Source: Psychromonas algicola (lineage in GTDB: Bacteria > Pseudomonadota > Gammaproteobacteria > Enterobacterales > Psychromonadaceae). Taken from it: DNA of 64,000 nt. Where the stretch lies: the NCBI RefSeq assembly GCF_004378355.1, contig NZ_SNUB01000002.1, positions 1 to 64,000 on the forward strand, read 5' to 3'. Positions within the stretch are counted from its first letter, which is position 1; each line of letters starts with the position of its first letter. A program made the translations under genes and the position numbers. This document shows positions 1-8,604 of this stretch, one piece after another. The notes under the pieces are model-generated. The model did not search any database. It was not told the origin of the DNA and worked only from the letters and a program-made list of their open reading frames with translations.

Positions 1-102
1 AATATTGTTGATGAAGTATGTAAGGCATGGAATGACTTTGTCAGCATCCCTCTAAGAGTAAAAAGCATGTGCTTTAGAGACTGGATGAAACTGACCAGTT
101 AA
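1..102 (+). CDS. IS630-family transposase, C-terminal fragment cut by the window edge
   Basis: The first 34 codons are open from base 1 to a TAA at 100-102. The peptide contains [14 protein letters not shown] and then RDWMK, which resembles the C-terminal end of IS630-family DDE transposases, where an AWN...PxRI.S...W pattern closes the protein. Only the tail is visible, so the catalytic DDE residues cannot be checked and intactness is unknown. It lies directly upstream of the hem operon, where many gammaproteobacteria have cyaA divergent from hemC, so the element may have inserted at that junction. The family call is from recollection of the motif, not a search. Confidence 0.6.
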   Translation, partial: NIVDEVCKAWNDFVSIPLRVKSMCFRDWMKLTS

Positions 103-120
103 TTTTACAGATTGGTATTA
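103..120 (+). mobile_element. Right end of the IS630-type element
   Basis: Just after the transposase stop lies TTTACAGATTGGTATTA. Its reverse complement begins TAATACCAATC, which is the same as the outer end of the palindromic element at 63790-63954. IS630 elements insert at TA, and the end here is TTA. The left end lies outside the window. Confidence 0.5.
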
Positions 121-123
121 AAC

Positions 124-157
124 AATCCCTGTTGACTAATGTCGACAGGGATTTTTT
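124..157 (+). terminator. Rho-independent terminator between the IS end and hemC
   Basis: AATCCCTGTTGAC and GTCGACAGGGATT form a 13-bp stem (one G-T pair) with a 4-base loop, followed by TTTTTT on the + strand. It would stop + strand transcripts entering from the left. It begins just 3 bases past the inferred IS end, so it probably served a gene that the insertion has separated from it. Confidence 0.75.
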
Positions 158-245
158 CGTTTTAATATTTCAAATTTTAAATATTTTTATGAATCCTAAG
201 CTTGTTTTTGGTAGCATCATTACTCCCTTTGTTAGAGAAATAATC

Positions 246-1172
246 ATGTCTAAAAAAATAATCCGTATTGCAACTCGTCATAGCCCTTTAGCAATGTGGC
301 AAGCTAATTTTGTAAAAGCAGAGCTCCTAAAACATCATCAAGATTTAACGGTTGAATTATTACCTATGAAGACTAAAGGAGACATTATTTTAGATACTCC
401 TTTAGCAAAGGTCGGAGGTAAGGGGTTATTTGTTAAAGAGTTAGAAGTAGCGATTCTAGAAGATCGTGCTGATATTGCAGTACATTCAATGAAAGATGTA
501 CCTGTTGATTTCCCTGAAGGCTTAGGTTTGAGTGTTATTTGTGAAAGAGAAGATCCTCGTGATGCCTTTGTATCAAATAACTTTAAAGAACTCTCCGAGC
601 TACCTCAAGGTGCCGTTGTCGGCACATCTAGTTTAAGACGCCAGTGTCAAATTCGTTCATTACGACCTGATCTCACTATTAAAGATTTACGTGGTAACGT
701 AAACACTCGTTTACGCAAGCTTGACGACGGCGAATACGATGCCATTATTCTTGCTGCTGCAGGGTTAATGCGCTTAGAAATGCATCAACGTATTGCGAGT
801 TATATCGAACCAGAAGTAAGCCTCCCAGCGGTTGGACAAGGTGCTGTCGGTATTGAGTGTCGTTTAGATGATCAACAGACTGTGGATTTATTAGCGCCGT
901 TAAATCACGATATTACCCGTTTAAGAGTCACTGCTGAAAGAGCGATGAATCTTGCTCTTGAAGGTGGCTGTCAGGTACCTATTGGTAGCTTTGCATTAAT
1001 AGATGGCGATCAATTGTTCTTACGTGGATTAGTAGGTAGCGTAGATGGTAAAGAGATTATTAGAAAAGAGATCACTGGCCATGTGGATCAAGCTCATGAA
1101 TTAGGTGAAACACTAGCTCATCAATTATTGGATGCTGGGGCTAAAGCCATTTTAAGTGAAGTTTATAAGTGA
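246..1172 (+). CDS. hemC: Hydroxymethylbilane synthase (porphobilinogen deaminase)
   Basis: HemC joins four porphobilinogen molecules into hydroxymethylbilane in cytoplasmic tetrapyrrole synthesis. The ATG at 246 gives 308 residues, the normal family length; the frame stays open upstream to 132, but that would add 38 residues unlike the family. Early residues [14 protein letters not shown] and the later GTSSLRRQ and [10 protein letters not shown] motifs are typical, and the cofactor-binding Cys in EGGCQVPIG falls at residue 242, the same number as in E. coli. The stop overlaps the GTG start of hemD by 4 bases, so the two are translationally coupled. It is the first gene of hemCDXY. Confidence 0.97.
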   Translation: MSKKIIRIATRHSPLAMWQANFVKAELLKHHQDLTVELLPMKTKGDIILDTPLAKVGGKGLFVKELEVAILEDRADIAVHSMKDVPVDFPEGLGLSVICEREDPRDAFVSNNFKELSELPQGAVVGTSSLRRQCQIRSLRPDLTIKDLRGNVNTRLRKLDDGEYDAIILAAAGLMRLEMHQRIASYIEPEVSLPAVGQGAVGIECRLDDQQTVDLLAPLNHDITRLRVTAERAMNLALEGGCQVPIGSFALIDGDQLFLRGLVGSVDGKEIIRKEITGHVDQAHELGETLAHQLLDAGAKAILSEVYK

Positions 1173-1921
1173 AAACTGAATCACGCCTGCTGATCACTCG
1201 TTTTTCTCCTAAAGCAGAATTATTGGCGCTGGAGTTGAATAAGGTTGGTTGTTTTTCAATTGCTCAACCCTTATTAAGGATTGAAGCTTTAGAAGACGCA
1301 TTAACTACTGAGAAATTTGTTAATGGGTATTATGATGTTGTTATCGCTGTTAGTGGTAACGCTGTAGAATGTACTAAACGATTGATAAATAAAGAATGGC
1401 CCAAAGCCACTTATATTGCTGTAGGTGTTTCGACACAAGCTTTATTGAATGGCGTAATTGAAAACGAAGCTTTAGTACCAGAAGATAGTGCTGATAGTGA
1501 GGGCTTATTAAACCTTGAATTATTACAATCTATACAGGGAAAACGTATTTTAATATTACGAGGCCAAGGAGGACGTGATCTTTTAGATAAAACCTTGGCT
1601 GCGCGTGGTGCAGAGGTGACATTTTTAGAATCCTATAAACGCGTTAAACTTGATCTAAATGGCATAGAGTTAGTTAATAATTGGCAACAAGCGTCAATAA
1701 ATGGTGCTATTATCAGCAGTACTGAAATTTTAAATCAATTATTTACATTAGTACCGAATAAATATAAAGATTGGTTGTCGAAGTTAATTCTTTATGTGCC
1801 AAGTAGTCGTGTTGCTCAGCAGGCATCATTATTAGGTGCAAGGCAAGTTGTCATTCTACCTAGTCTACGGACAGAGAGAATAGTGGAATTTTTTAAAGAA
1901 AATAATGGGAAATGTAAGTAA
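1169..1921 (+). CDS. hemD: Uroporphyrinogen-III synthase
   Basis: HemD closes and inverts ring D of hydroxymethylbilane to make uroporphyrinogen III. The family is poorly conserved in sequence, but the 250-residue length, the N-terminal LLITRF pattern, the central [12 protein letters not shown] segment and the SST motif near residue 190 all fit. The start is a GTG that overlaps the hemC stop. Position between hemC and hemX is the standard gammaproteobacterial order and is a large part of the evidence. Confidence 0.93.
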   Translation: MKTESRLLITRFSPKAELLALELNKVGCFSIAQPLLRIEALEDALTTEKFVNGYYDVVIAVSGNAVECTKRLINKEWPKATYIAVGVSTQALLNGVIENEALVPEDSADSEGLLNLELLQSIQGKRILILRGQGGRDLLDKTLAARGAEVTFLESYKRVKLDLNGIELVNNWQQASINGAIISSTEILNQLFTLVPNKYKDWLSKLILYVPSSRVAQQASLLGARQVVILPSLRTERIVEFFKENNGKCK

Positions 1922-1946
1922 CCCATTCGTTTTAAATAGGAAAGTT

Positions 1947-3065
1947 ATGACTGATACTAATATAGATACTCAAGATATTTCGACTGAGCCTGAAGTCGAG
2001 ATGACATCTAAAAAACCTTCTCGTTTACTTGCTGTTATTACTTTATTGTCTATTGTGCTTTCTGTTTGTGCGATAGCTGGGGCTTATTATCTTTATACAA
2101 TAAATGCGTCTAACAATATTGCTTATCAACAACAAGCTCAACAACTTACTTCTAAAATTGAGTCTCAAGCTGCTTTACAAAATACACTACTTGAACAATC
2201 TCAATCAATGACAGCAGATTTTAAAAGCAAAGTTGAACAATTGAATCTACAACTTTTAGATGTTCAAAATAAAAACAAATTATACAGTTCAGATGTGCAA
2301 TCATTACAGCGTAGTCTTGCTGAAACTAATGTACGTCACCCTAATGATTGGATCTTGTCTGAAGTTGAATACTTAATTAATTTATCAAGTCGTAAACTCT
2401 GGTTGGAGCACGATTTAATTTCAACAATTGCGTTATTAAAAGCTGCTGATCAGCGTGTTATAGAAATGCGTGACCCAAGCTTAAATCCCTTACGTAGAGC
2501 ATTGCTTGAAGATATTAATATGCTTGACGAATTACCAGAGCATGACGTAGATAGTACGGTGTTAAAATTATCTAGTTTAGAGCGCCGCATCGATAAGTTA
2601 TTAATTTCTGGCCTAGAAATGCCTGAGATTAAAAGCAAGAAAACCGATGAACTGTCACAAGATGTAGGTGATTGGAAAGCAAACCTAAATAAATCATGGC
2701 ACGCCTTTATTGAAAGTTTCATTATTATTTCTCATCGTGATGTGTCTGTGGAAGCGTTACTTTCACCAGAGCAAGCTTGGTATTTAAAAGAAAACCTTAG
2801 AAATAATCTTGCTAAAGCTGAATTTGCAATTTATAGAGAACAGCAAGCGCTTTACGATTTTTCATTACAAAATGCACTGCAGCTTGTTGATCAGTATTTT
2901 GATATGACTGATAAAAGTAACCAGTCTTTTTATGCTCAAATTGAAGCGCTTAGCCAGCAAAAAATTACTTTTACTTACCCTGATCAATTCAAAAGTGCCC
3001 CTGTACTGGCACGTATTATTGAGCAGCGTTTGACTAAATCCCTTATGCTTCAAGAAGCGGAGTAA
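1947..3065 (+). CDS. hemX: HemX, membrane-anchored protein of the heme operon
   Basis: HemX is an inner-membrane protein encoded with the heme genes; its exact role is unsettled, and older annotation as a C-methyltransferase is doubtful. A start at 1947 is preceded by AGGAAAG at good spacing and gives 372 residues; an earlier in-frame ATG at 1905 overlaps hemD and lacks a comparable site. One membrane segment (LLAVITLLSIVLSVCAIAGA) follows about 30 cytoplasmic residues. The rest is a Gln-rich, helical, probably coiled-coil periplasmic domain. It is followed after 5 bases by hemY. Confidence 0.9.
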   Translation: MTDTNIDTQDISTEPEVEMTSKKPSRLLAVITLLSIVLSVCAIAGAYYLYTINASNNIAYQQQAQQLTSKIESQAALQNTLLEQSQSMTADFKSKVEQLNLQLLDVQNKNKLYSSDVQSLQRSLAETNVRHPNDWILSEVEYLINLSSRKLWLEHDLISTIALLKAADQRVIEMRDPSLNPLRRALLEDINMLDELPEHDVDSTVLKLSSLERRIDKLLISGLEMPEIKSKKTDELSQDVGDWKANLNKSWHAFIESFIIISHRDVSVEALLSPEQAWYLKENLRNNLAKAEFAIYREQQALYDFSLQNALQLVDQYFDMTDKSNQSFYAQIEALSQQKITFTYPDQFKSAPVLARIIEQRLTKSLMLQEAE

Positions 3066-3070
3066 CTCAT

Positions 3071-4285
3071 ATGATTAGATTGTTAATTATTATCGTTGCT
3101 TTATTGGCAGGCCTTATCTTTGCGCCAGAATTAAGTGCTAACAGAGGTTACTTACTTGTTTCTTTCGATCGCTATACCACCTATGAAACCACTATCATTA
3201 ATGCTGGTTTTATTGTCCTATTACTTTATGTCGTATTACTTGTTTTAGAATGGATTTTACGAAAGTTATTATCGATGAGCAGTATTACTCGTGGTTGGCT
3301 TGGAGAGCGTAAAATACGTCAAGCACAACGCGACAGTTTACTAGGAATGCTAGCTTTATTAGAAGGTAATACAAAACAAGCTGAAAAATTACTATCCAAA
3401 TCTGCGGCTCGTAGCGATGCGCCTGCATTAACATATATTGGTGCTGCTCGTGCTTCCCATCAAAATGGTGACTTTGTAAAGCGTGACAAATATTTAGACT
3501 TAGCGAATAAAGCACCGGGTTGTAAATTAGCGGTGGGTTTAGTCTCTGTTGAGCTTCAACTAGATGCGAAACAATTTGGTGAAGCACATCTTACATTAAA
3601 AGAGTTAGATGAAAACTTCCCTAAAAATAAGCAAATCTGTCAGTATTATTTATCTATCTATCCAGGATTAAATGAATGGCAAAAACTGATCACGTTAATT
3701 AGTACACAACGCAAACTACTTGGTTTGAATGATCAAGAATTTCTTGAGTTGGAGCTACATGCTCATCAACAATTATTCCAACAGCTAGCTTCAGAAAGTG
3801 GCTCTGCATTATCCGATTATTGGAATAAAAATGTTTCAAGAGCAATGCGTAAAGAATTATCTTATCAAAAAGCAATATTATCGGCTTATATTGATCACGG
3901 TTGTGGAAAGTTAGCACAGGAGTTTTTATTAGATAAACTTCAACATCACTTCTCTTTACCGCTTTTAAGTTACTTGCCTCAAATCCAAGTAACTGATCAT
4001 TACGCTTTAATTACTTTCCTTGAGAAACAGTTAAAACGCAGTGAGTACGCGGGATATACTCATCAAGCATTGGCGCATTTGAAGCTTAAAGAAAATCGTC
4101 CTGAAGCGGCAGTTACTCATTTTGTGGAAAGTGTTAAAACATTGCCCAATGTTGCAGACTACCAATTATTAGCTTCTTTATTAGCAGATCAAGGCAAGCC
4201 TGATGACGCTAACTTATATTATCGCCAAGGTTTAGAATATGCAGCCAAGCCGGCAGGTTTAGTTGAGTTAAACCAAGAAAACTAG
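3071..4285 (+). CDS. hemY: HemY, TPR-containing inner-membrane protein
   Basis: This is the gammaproteobacterial HemY, not the protoporphyrinogen oxidase of the same name in Bacillus. The 404 residues start with two membrane segments (about 1-20 and 40-65), followed by a helical region with TPR-like repeats, including LAHLKLKENRPEAAVTHF near residue 335. Family members have been placed in late heme synthesis or its assembly, but the activity is not settled. It is the last gene of hemCDXY. No U-rich terminator was found directly after it. Confidence 0.92.
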   Translation: MIRLLIIIVALLAGLIFAPELSANRGYLLVSFDRYTTYETTIINAGFIVLLLYVVLLVLEWILRKLLSMSSITRGWLGERKIRQAQRDSLLGMLALLEGNTKQAEKLLSKSAARSDAPALTYIGAARASHQNGDFVKRDKYLDLANKAPGCKLAVGLVSVELQLDAKQFGEAHLTLKELDENFPKNKQICQYYLSIYPGLNEWQKLITLISTQRKLLGLNDQEFLELELHAHQQLFQQLASESGSALSDYWNKNVSRAMRKELSYQKAILSAYIDHGCGKLAQEFLLDKLQHHFSLPLLSYLPQIQVTDHYALITFLEKQLKRSEYAGYTHQALAHLKLKENRPEAAVTHFVESVKTLPNVADYQLLASLLADQGKPDDANLYYRQGLEYAAKPAGLVELNQEN

Positions 4286-4323
4286 TCCTAAGCAACTCGT
4301 TTAAATAGAACGAACCCACAAAG

Positions 4324-4386
4324 ATATTTATGATTGAAGATATTTTATTCTTTAATCATAAATATGTCATAGCGAGCGGGTATAAT
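4324..4386 (+). promoter_or_regulatory. 12-bp inverted repeat next to a candidate promoter
   Basis: ATATTTATGATT (4324-4335) and AATCATAAATAT (4354-4365) are perfect inverted copies 18 bases apart. A TATAAT hexamer follows at 4381-4386, 38 bases before the phosphatase start. The right arm covers the expected -35 position, so the repeat may be an operator. It lacks a T-run and is a poor terminator for hemY. Confidence 0.4.
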
Positions 4387-4423
4387 AAGTATTTATTTAC
4401 TTTTTATTTAAACAGGTTACCCA

Positions 4424-4936
4424 ATGAGTTTACATCCCACTTTTCCGCTTCGTCTTGAACAAGGCTCAGCACAACTAATCCTAACGCCTTGTCCTGGTAC
4501 GAAAGATATTTCCTTAACGTCTTCATTAAAACAGCTAAAAGATAGTGGTGTGAGTGCTGTTGTGACATTAATGACTTCTGCTGAGCTTAGTGCATTATCT
4601 TTATCTGACATTTCAACTATTACCCGTTCATTAGGTATGCAGTGGTTTCATTTAGCTATAGAAGATGATTGTGCGCCTGATGCGAGTTTTAGTGAATCAT
4701 GGAAAACAGCTGGTCCTGCTATTCATGAGTTATTAAATCGAGATGAGCATATAGCGGTTCACTGTAAAGGAGGTTCAGGACGCACAGGTTTAGTTTCTGG
4801 ACAGATATTAATAGAGCGCGGTGAGGAACTCTCCCAGGTTATCGAGAAAATACAAAAGCTAAGACCTAATGCTTTTAAGTTAGAGAAACATATCGACTAT
4901 ATTAAATCGGTAGAGAAAAACGTCATAAATAGTTAA
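4424..4936 (+). CDS. Dual-specificity-type protein phosphatase
   Basis: The 170-residue protein carries the HCX5R phosphatase loop as HCKGGSGRTG, with the nucleophile at Cys114 and the phosphate-binding Arg at 120. An acidic segment (AIEDDCAPD, about residues 80-88) could supply the general acid. It is most like small CDKN3/PTP-type phosphatases found in bacteria; the substrate is unknown. No signal peptide is visible, so it should be cytoplasmic. A TATAAT lies 38 bases before the ATG. The metal permease begins 74 bases downstream, but a separate Zur-type site between them argues for separate control. Confidence 0.85.
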   Translation: MSLHPTFPLRLEQGSAQLILTPCPGTKDISLTSSLKQLKDSGVSAVVTLMTSAELSALSLSDISTITRSLGMQWFHLAIEDDCAPDASFSESWKTAGPAIHELLNRDEHIAVHCKGGSGRTGLVSGQILIERGEELSQVIEKIQKLRPNAFKLEKHIDYIKSVEKNVINS

Positions 4937-4970
4937 AAATATCTCATCTAGAGTGGCGAGAATGTTTGTG

Positions 4971-4986
4971 ATGTTATAATATAACA
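4971..4986 (+). promoter_or_regulatory. Zur-box-like operator before the metal permease gene
   Basis: ATGTTATAATATAACA contains a perfect 15-bp palindrome (TGTTATA-A-TATAACA). It matches the core of the gammaproteobacterial Zur operator as I recall it (TGTTATA-N-TATNACA), as at E. coli znuA/znuCB. It ends 24 bases before the ATG at 5011 and contains a TATAAT, so a bound repressor would block the promoter. That the downstream gene has His-rich and ZIP-like parts supports a zinc link. Confidence 0.7.
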
Positions 4987-5010
4987 AGACTATTTCAATT
5001 GGTTTTAACT

Positions 5011-7092
5011 ATGTTACTCATTTTAAGCATTTTTGCCTTGTTCTTGGGCCCTATCACTTACCGTTTATTACAGCGACAACCTGGATGGGTAGATCTTTTA
5101 GATGCCTTCATTTTTGTCAGTATCTCTGGTTTAGTTCTATTTCATATCTTGCCTGAATTATTACATGAAGGTGGTTTGTTTGTTTTAGTGTTAACGGCTT
5201 TAGGCTTGTTAGCGCCTTCTTTAATCGAAAAATACTTCCATCAAGCAGCCAATAAAGCACATAACACGACTTTATTTTTAGGTGTGTTAGGGTTGGTTTT
5301 ACATGCAAGTATAGATGGCACTGTGCTTTTAGCGGATCAAGCAAATCATACTGAGTGGTTATTGGCATTAGGCGTTTTATTGCATCGTTTCCCTGTTGGT
5401 TTAACCATTTGGTGGTTATTACGTCCTCAATATGGTGTTGTTTTACCTTTTGTAGTGATCATTAGTATGTCGATAGCCACTTTACTTGGCGCTTCTTACA
5501 CAGAATTCTCGGTCGCACAATTAGATGGTGAACTATTGGCTTGGTTCCAAGCATTTGTAATGGGATCAATCATGCATGTTGTCTTGCATAGACCATATCT
5601 CCATAACCATAAAAAACATCATGATAAAGAAGCTAAAGAGCATAAATATGCGGCGGGTGTGGGTAGCTTCTTAGGATTAGTCGCTTTAGGTTTTGTTTTG
5701 TTACCGCATTGGTTGGGCTATGTACAACATGTTCATGGTGCTGAAGAATCTCCTGTTGAAATCACTTCGGTGTATCAAGATCATGCCGCACATGAAGGCC
5801 ATGAGCACGAAGCCGATGAACATGACGCGCAAGGCCATGAGCACGAAGCCGATGAACATGCTGCACATGAGGGTCATGATCACGAAGCCGATGAGCATCC
5901 TGCCCACGAGGGTCATGAGCACGAAGCTGATGAGCATCCTGCCCATGAAGGACATGATCACGAAGCTGATGAGCATGCTGCCCATGAAGGACATGATCAC
6001 GAAGCTGATGAGCATGACGCCCATGAAGGTCATGATCATGAAGCCGAACAACATAACACTGCGTTAACCTTAAAAAACTTTGCAAAATTAGCTTTATACA
6101 GTGCTCCAATGCTGCTTTTTGCTTATTTATTAAGTGGTTTAATGCATTACTTTAAGCCAGACTTAAATGTTTTACCTGAAGAGAAAAAGAAAGGGTACTT
6201 TAAAGATGCAGTGAAAGGTGCGCTTTATGGTTTACCTTTACCTATTTGCTCTCCTGCCGCGAGTAAAATGCATCAACAATTATTAGGCTTAGGTGTTAAT
6301 CAAACTTTTGCGACGGCCTTTTTAATTGCAACGCCAATTATTGGTTTTGATGCGCTTTTAATTTCAATACCTTTATTGGGAGAACAATTGGTCTTATTAC
6401 GTTTTGTTTTTGCCATTATCTTTGCGGTCTTTATTGCATGGCTATTAGGTAGACATTTTAAAAAGCCAATTTCTAATGTGGTTGTACAAACCTGCGCAGG
6501 CGCAAAACCTAATTCTCGGTTTATTACGGCTATTAAACAAGGTTATCAACACCAGTTAGATCATACCGCTCCTTGGGTTATTTTTGGTTGGGCATTAGCG
6601 GCAACACTGTCCGCGACACCTGCTTGGGCTTTCTTTGAGCAAGCATTGTGGTTACAGGTATTAGTGATGGTTGCTATCGCCTTTCCATTTGCATTATGTG
6701 CAACAGGTATGACGCCTGTTATTGCTGTGATGTTAATTGCAGGTTTATCACCGGGGGCAGCCATTGCTTGTTTATTAATTGGTCCAAGCATTAGTTTAGA
6801 TCTATTGAAGCAATTAAAGCATCAGCAAGGTTTCTTTGCTGCTTTTGCTTTTGCTATGTTGATGCTAGTGGGATCATTCTTAATCGGGTTATCGCTAAAT
6901 CAATATATTGATGCATTCCCATTACCTTGGTTAGGTGAGCTTGTTGCAGATTTCTCTTGGTGGAATTACGCGAGTTTATCAATTATTTTAGTGTTGTATT
7001 TTGCATCGCTATTGCGTCGAGGTGCACGTGCATTTATTGCTGAGTTATTACCGAAAGGATTGCTAGAGCACAATCATCATCACCATCATTAA
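5011..7092 (+). CDS. Two-part metal permease: ZIP-like N-terminus, His-rich linker, DUF318/SO_0444-like C-terminus
   Basis: The protein has 693 residues from the ATG at 5011. Residues 1-245 form about seven membrane helices with HILPELLHEGG and LLHRFPVGLTIWW, which resemble the HExxH-like metal sites of ZIP transporters. Residues 263-348 are a His/Glu/Asp-rich linker encoded by a 39-bp tandem repeat. Residues 350-690 form a second membrane domain with the PLPICSPAA motif of DUF318 permeases, the group that contains the SO_0444-type Cu/Zn transporters. The protein ends in six His codons. The upstream Zur-like site points to zinc. Direction of transport is uncertain: Zur usually represses uptake, whereas DUF318 relatives are described as exporters. 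Confidence 0.8.
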   Translation: MLLILSIFALFLGPITYRLLQRQPGWVDLLDAFIFVSISGLVLFHILPELLHEGGLFVLVLTALGLLAPSLIEKYFHQAANKAHNTTLFLGVLGLVLHASIDGTVLLADQANHTEWLLALGVLLHRFPVGLTIWWLLRPQYGVVLPFVVIISMSIATLLGASYTEFSVAQLDGELLAWFQAFVMGSIMHVVLHRPYLHNHKKHHDKEAKEHKYAAGVGSFLGLVALGFVLLPHWLGYVQHVHGAEESPVEITSVYQDHAAHEGHEHEADEHDAQGHEHEADEHAAHEGHDHEADEHPAHEGHEHEADEHPAHEGHDHEADEHAAHEGHDHEADEHDAHEGHDHEAEQHNTALTLKNFAKLALYSAPMLLFAYLLSGLMHYFKPDLNVLPEEKKKGYFKDAVKGALYGLPLPICSPAASKMHQQLLGLGVNQTFATAFLIATPIIGFDALLISIPLLGEQLVLLRFVFAIIFAVFIAWLLGRHFKKPISNVVVQTCAGAKPNSRFITAIKQGYQHQLDHTAPWVIFGWALAATLSATPAWAFFEQALWLQVLVMVAIAFPFALCATGMTPVIAVMLIAGLSPGAAIACLLIGPSISLDLLKQLKHQQGFFAAFAFAMLMLVGSFLIGLSLNQYIDAFPLPWLGELVADFSWWNYASLSIILVLYFASLLRRGARAFIAELLPKGLLEHNHHHHH
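5797..6054 (+). repeat. 39-bp in-frame tandem repeat encoding a His-rich linker
   Basis: About seven copies of a 13-residue unit, GH(D/E)HEADEH(A/P)AHE, lie in a row. The first copy is one codon short and the last is truncated. Copies differ mostly at third positions (gaagcc/gaagct, cacgag/catgaa), so the peptide is kept while the DNA drifts. Long shadow frames here arise from the repeat and are not genes. Confidence 0.95.
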
Positions 7093-7093
7093 A

Positions 7094-7130
7094 AACACTC
7101 CCCTCATCATATTTGGTGAGGGGAATGTTT
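7094..7130. terminator. Terminator between the convergent permease and glutaredoxin genes
   Basis: CCCCTCATCA pairs with TGGTGAGGGG (one mismatch) around a 4-base loop, flanked by A-rich and T-rich sequence. It sits between the permease stop at 7092 and the end of the convergent glutaredoxin gene at 7136, so it probably serves both. Confidence 0.7.
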
Positions 7131-7135
7131 ATTGA

Positions 7136-7492
7136 TTAGGCAAATCTAGTTTCTAAATAGCTAATAATATCTGAAGACTCATACATCCAAGTTACTTCAT
7201 TATTTTCTTCAATGCGTAAGCAAGGTACTTTAATTTGCCCACCTTGTTCTGCAAGCTTTTGTTTATTTTCTGCTTTTTTTGCATCAATTAACGTAATATT
7301 AAGTGCTTTTCTACGCATAGCGCGACGGACTTTTACGCAAAAAGGGCAAGCTTGATATTGAAATAATTGTAAATGTTGAGTTTCTTGATCAACTTTTTGT
7401 TGTTCAGCCACTGGTCGTTTTAGTTTTTTAGGTGCAAAAATAAAATTTAAAATTAAAATTAAACGGCCTAATAGCCAACGAATTATTTTCAT
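7136..7492 (-). CDS. Membrane-anchored glutaredoxin-like protein
   Basis: The 118-residue protein has a glutaredoxin fold with a CPFC redox pair at Cys49-Cys52, an IKVPCLRIE segment holding the expected cis-Pro near residue 93, and a final helix with SSDIISYLE. The first 20 residues are hydrophobic (WLLGRLILILNFIFA), so it is likely anchored in the inner membrane with the domain in the cytoplasm. Such N-terminally anchored glutaredoxins occur in marine gammaproteobacteria; the partner is unknown. It stands alone, facing away from the DUF1289 gene. Confidence 0.85.
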   Translation of the reverse strand: MKIIRWLLGRLILILNFIFAPKKLKRPVAEQQKVDQETQHLQLFQYQACPFCVKVRRAMRRKALNITLIDAKKAENKQKLAEQGGQIKVPCLRIEENNEVTWMYESSDIISYLETRFA

Positions 7493-7620
7493 TTTTTTCT
7501 CTTTGTAGTGATATTGTTAAAACAAAAGTGTAACCGATCCCTTTAGGGTATAAAAGAAGTGTGTATAAAAGAAATTTAGGTTCAAATAATAAACAACTTA
7601 ATCTGCTATTAAGGAATTAA

Positions 7621-7791
7621 ATGACGACTCCAGCATCTCCTTGTGTTTCTCGCTGCTGTTTAACAGAAGAAAAAATTTGTTCAGGTTGTTACCGTAGCCT
7701 TTCAGAAATAATGGAATGGTCGAAAGCTTCCAACAAACGTAAACAAATAATCGTTGTTAACGCAGAACAACGTCAGCATCAACAAAATTAA
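7621..7791 (+). CDS. DUF1289 small Cys-rich protein
   Basis: This 56-residue gene has the DUF1289 pattern: CVSRCCLTEEKICSGCYRS followed by EIMEWSKASNKRK, with Cys at 8, 12, 13, 20 and 23 that could bind a metal. DUF1289 proteins are small, widespread in proteobacteria and of unknown function. The ATG at 7621 follows TAAGGAATTAA. The YeeZ-like gene starts 30 bases further, so the two are probably cotranscribed. Confidence 0.85.
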   Translation: MTTPASPCVSRCCLTEEKICSGCYRSLSEIMEWSKASNKRKQIIVVNAEQRQHQQN

Positions 7792-7821
7792 TTAATAAAC
7801 TTTATTGAAAATGGAAAAATA

Positions 7822-8604
7822 ATGAAACAAGAAAATACGATAAGTATTTTAGGTAGTGGTTGGCTAGGGCAACCATTAGCTGAACATTTTAAAAAATCCG
7901 AGTATTGTGTCCATTTATCAACGCGCTCGTTAGATAAAGCAAAGCAACTAGAGGCGTTAAATGTTGAACCCTATATTGTTGATATTGAAAGTCTGACTGA
8001 TACTATTCAGCCATTCTTAAACGCAGAAATATTAATCATCAATATCACTTGCAAAGCTTTGTCTGCTTATCAACATTTATTGAGCGAAATAGAAAAAAGC
8101 CCGATCAAAAAGGTGCTGTTCATTAGTTCGACTTCTGTTTATCCAAGCCACTACGGACTTTGTAAAGAAGATGAACCATTATCCGAAGAAACAAACTTAA
8201 GATGCATTGAGAAGCTGTTTACTGAGAGTACTCATTTCGAATGTACTGTGATTCGTTTTGCTGGCTTAATTGGCGCTAAACGCCATCCAGGGCGTTTCTT
8301 TGCATCAGGTAAAAGTGTTACAGATGGCAATGGGAAAGTAAATTTAATTCATCAAGATGATTGTCTTAAATTAATCGACACAATTATTGCGCAAAAAGCA
8401 TGGGGAGAAATTTTCAATGGGTGTGCAGATAACCATCCAACTAAAAAAGATTATTACTGCAGCATGGCTAGATCATTAGGCTACCCTGAGCCGGAATGTG
8501 TGATCCTAGAAAACAGCGCAACTAAAGTAGTGTGTAATCAAAAGATAAAAGACCAATTGGGTTATGAATTTATATATCCCGACACTTCAAAGATAGTTTG
8601 GTAA
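7822..8604 (+). CDS. YeeZ-like NAD(P)-dependent epimerase/dehydratase family protein
   Basis: The 260 residues begin with a Rossmann nucleotide site, ISILGSGWLGQPLA, like the GLGWLG motif of YeeZ. SSTSVYP near residue 110 corresponds to the SDR serine/tyrosine region, and IRFAGLIG(AKR)HPGR near 150 is typical of the YeeZ-like branch. The substrate of this group is not established. The ATG at 7822 is preceded by AAAATGGAAAAATA. It is likely cotranscribed with the DUF1289 gene. Confidence 0.8.
   Translation: MKQENTISILGSGWLGQPLAEHFKKSEYCVHLSTRSLDKAKQLEALNVEPYIVDIESLTDTIQPFLNAEILIINITCKALSAYQHLLSEIEKSPIKKVLFISSTSVYPSHYGLCKEDEPLSEETNLRCIEKLFTESTHFECTVIRFAGLIGAKRHPGRFFASGKSVTDGNGKVNLIHQDDCLKLIDTIIAQKAWGEIFNGCADNHPTKKDYYCSMARSLGYPEPECVILENSATKVVCNQKIKDQLGYEFIYPDTSKIVW

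Noticed and set aside
132-245. N-terminal extension of HemC
   Set aside because: Family length and the position of Cys242 fit the ATG at 246; the extension would start inside the terminator.
5693-6109. Several overlapping long frames on both strands (Met/Lys-rich, Met/Phe-rich and His/Arg-rich)
   Set aside because: They are shadows of the 39-bp tandem repeat inside the metal permease; they lack ribosome sites and show repeat-derived composition.
7075-7092. Vector contamination suggested by a C-terminal His6
   Set aside because: Flanking DNA is continuous genomic sequence with a normal terminator, and the same protein is His-rich inside.
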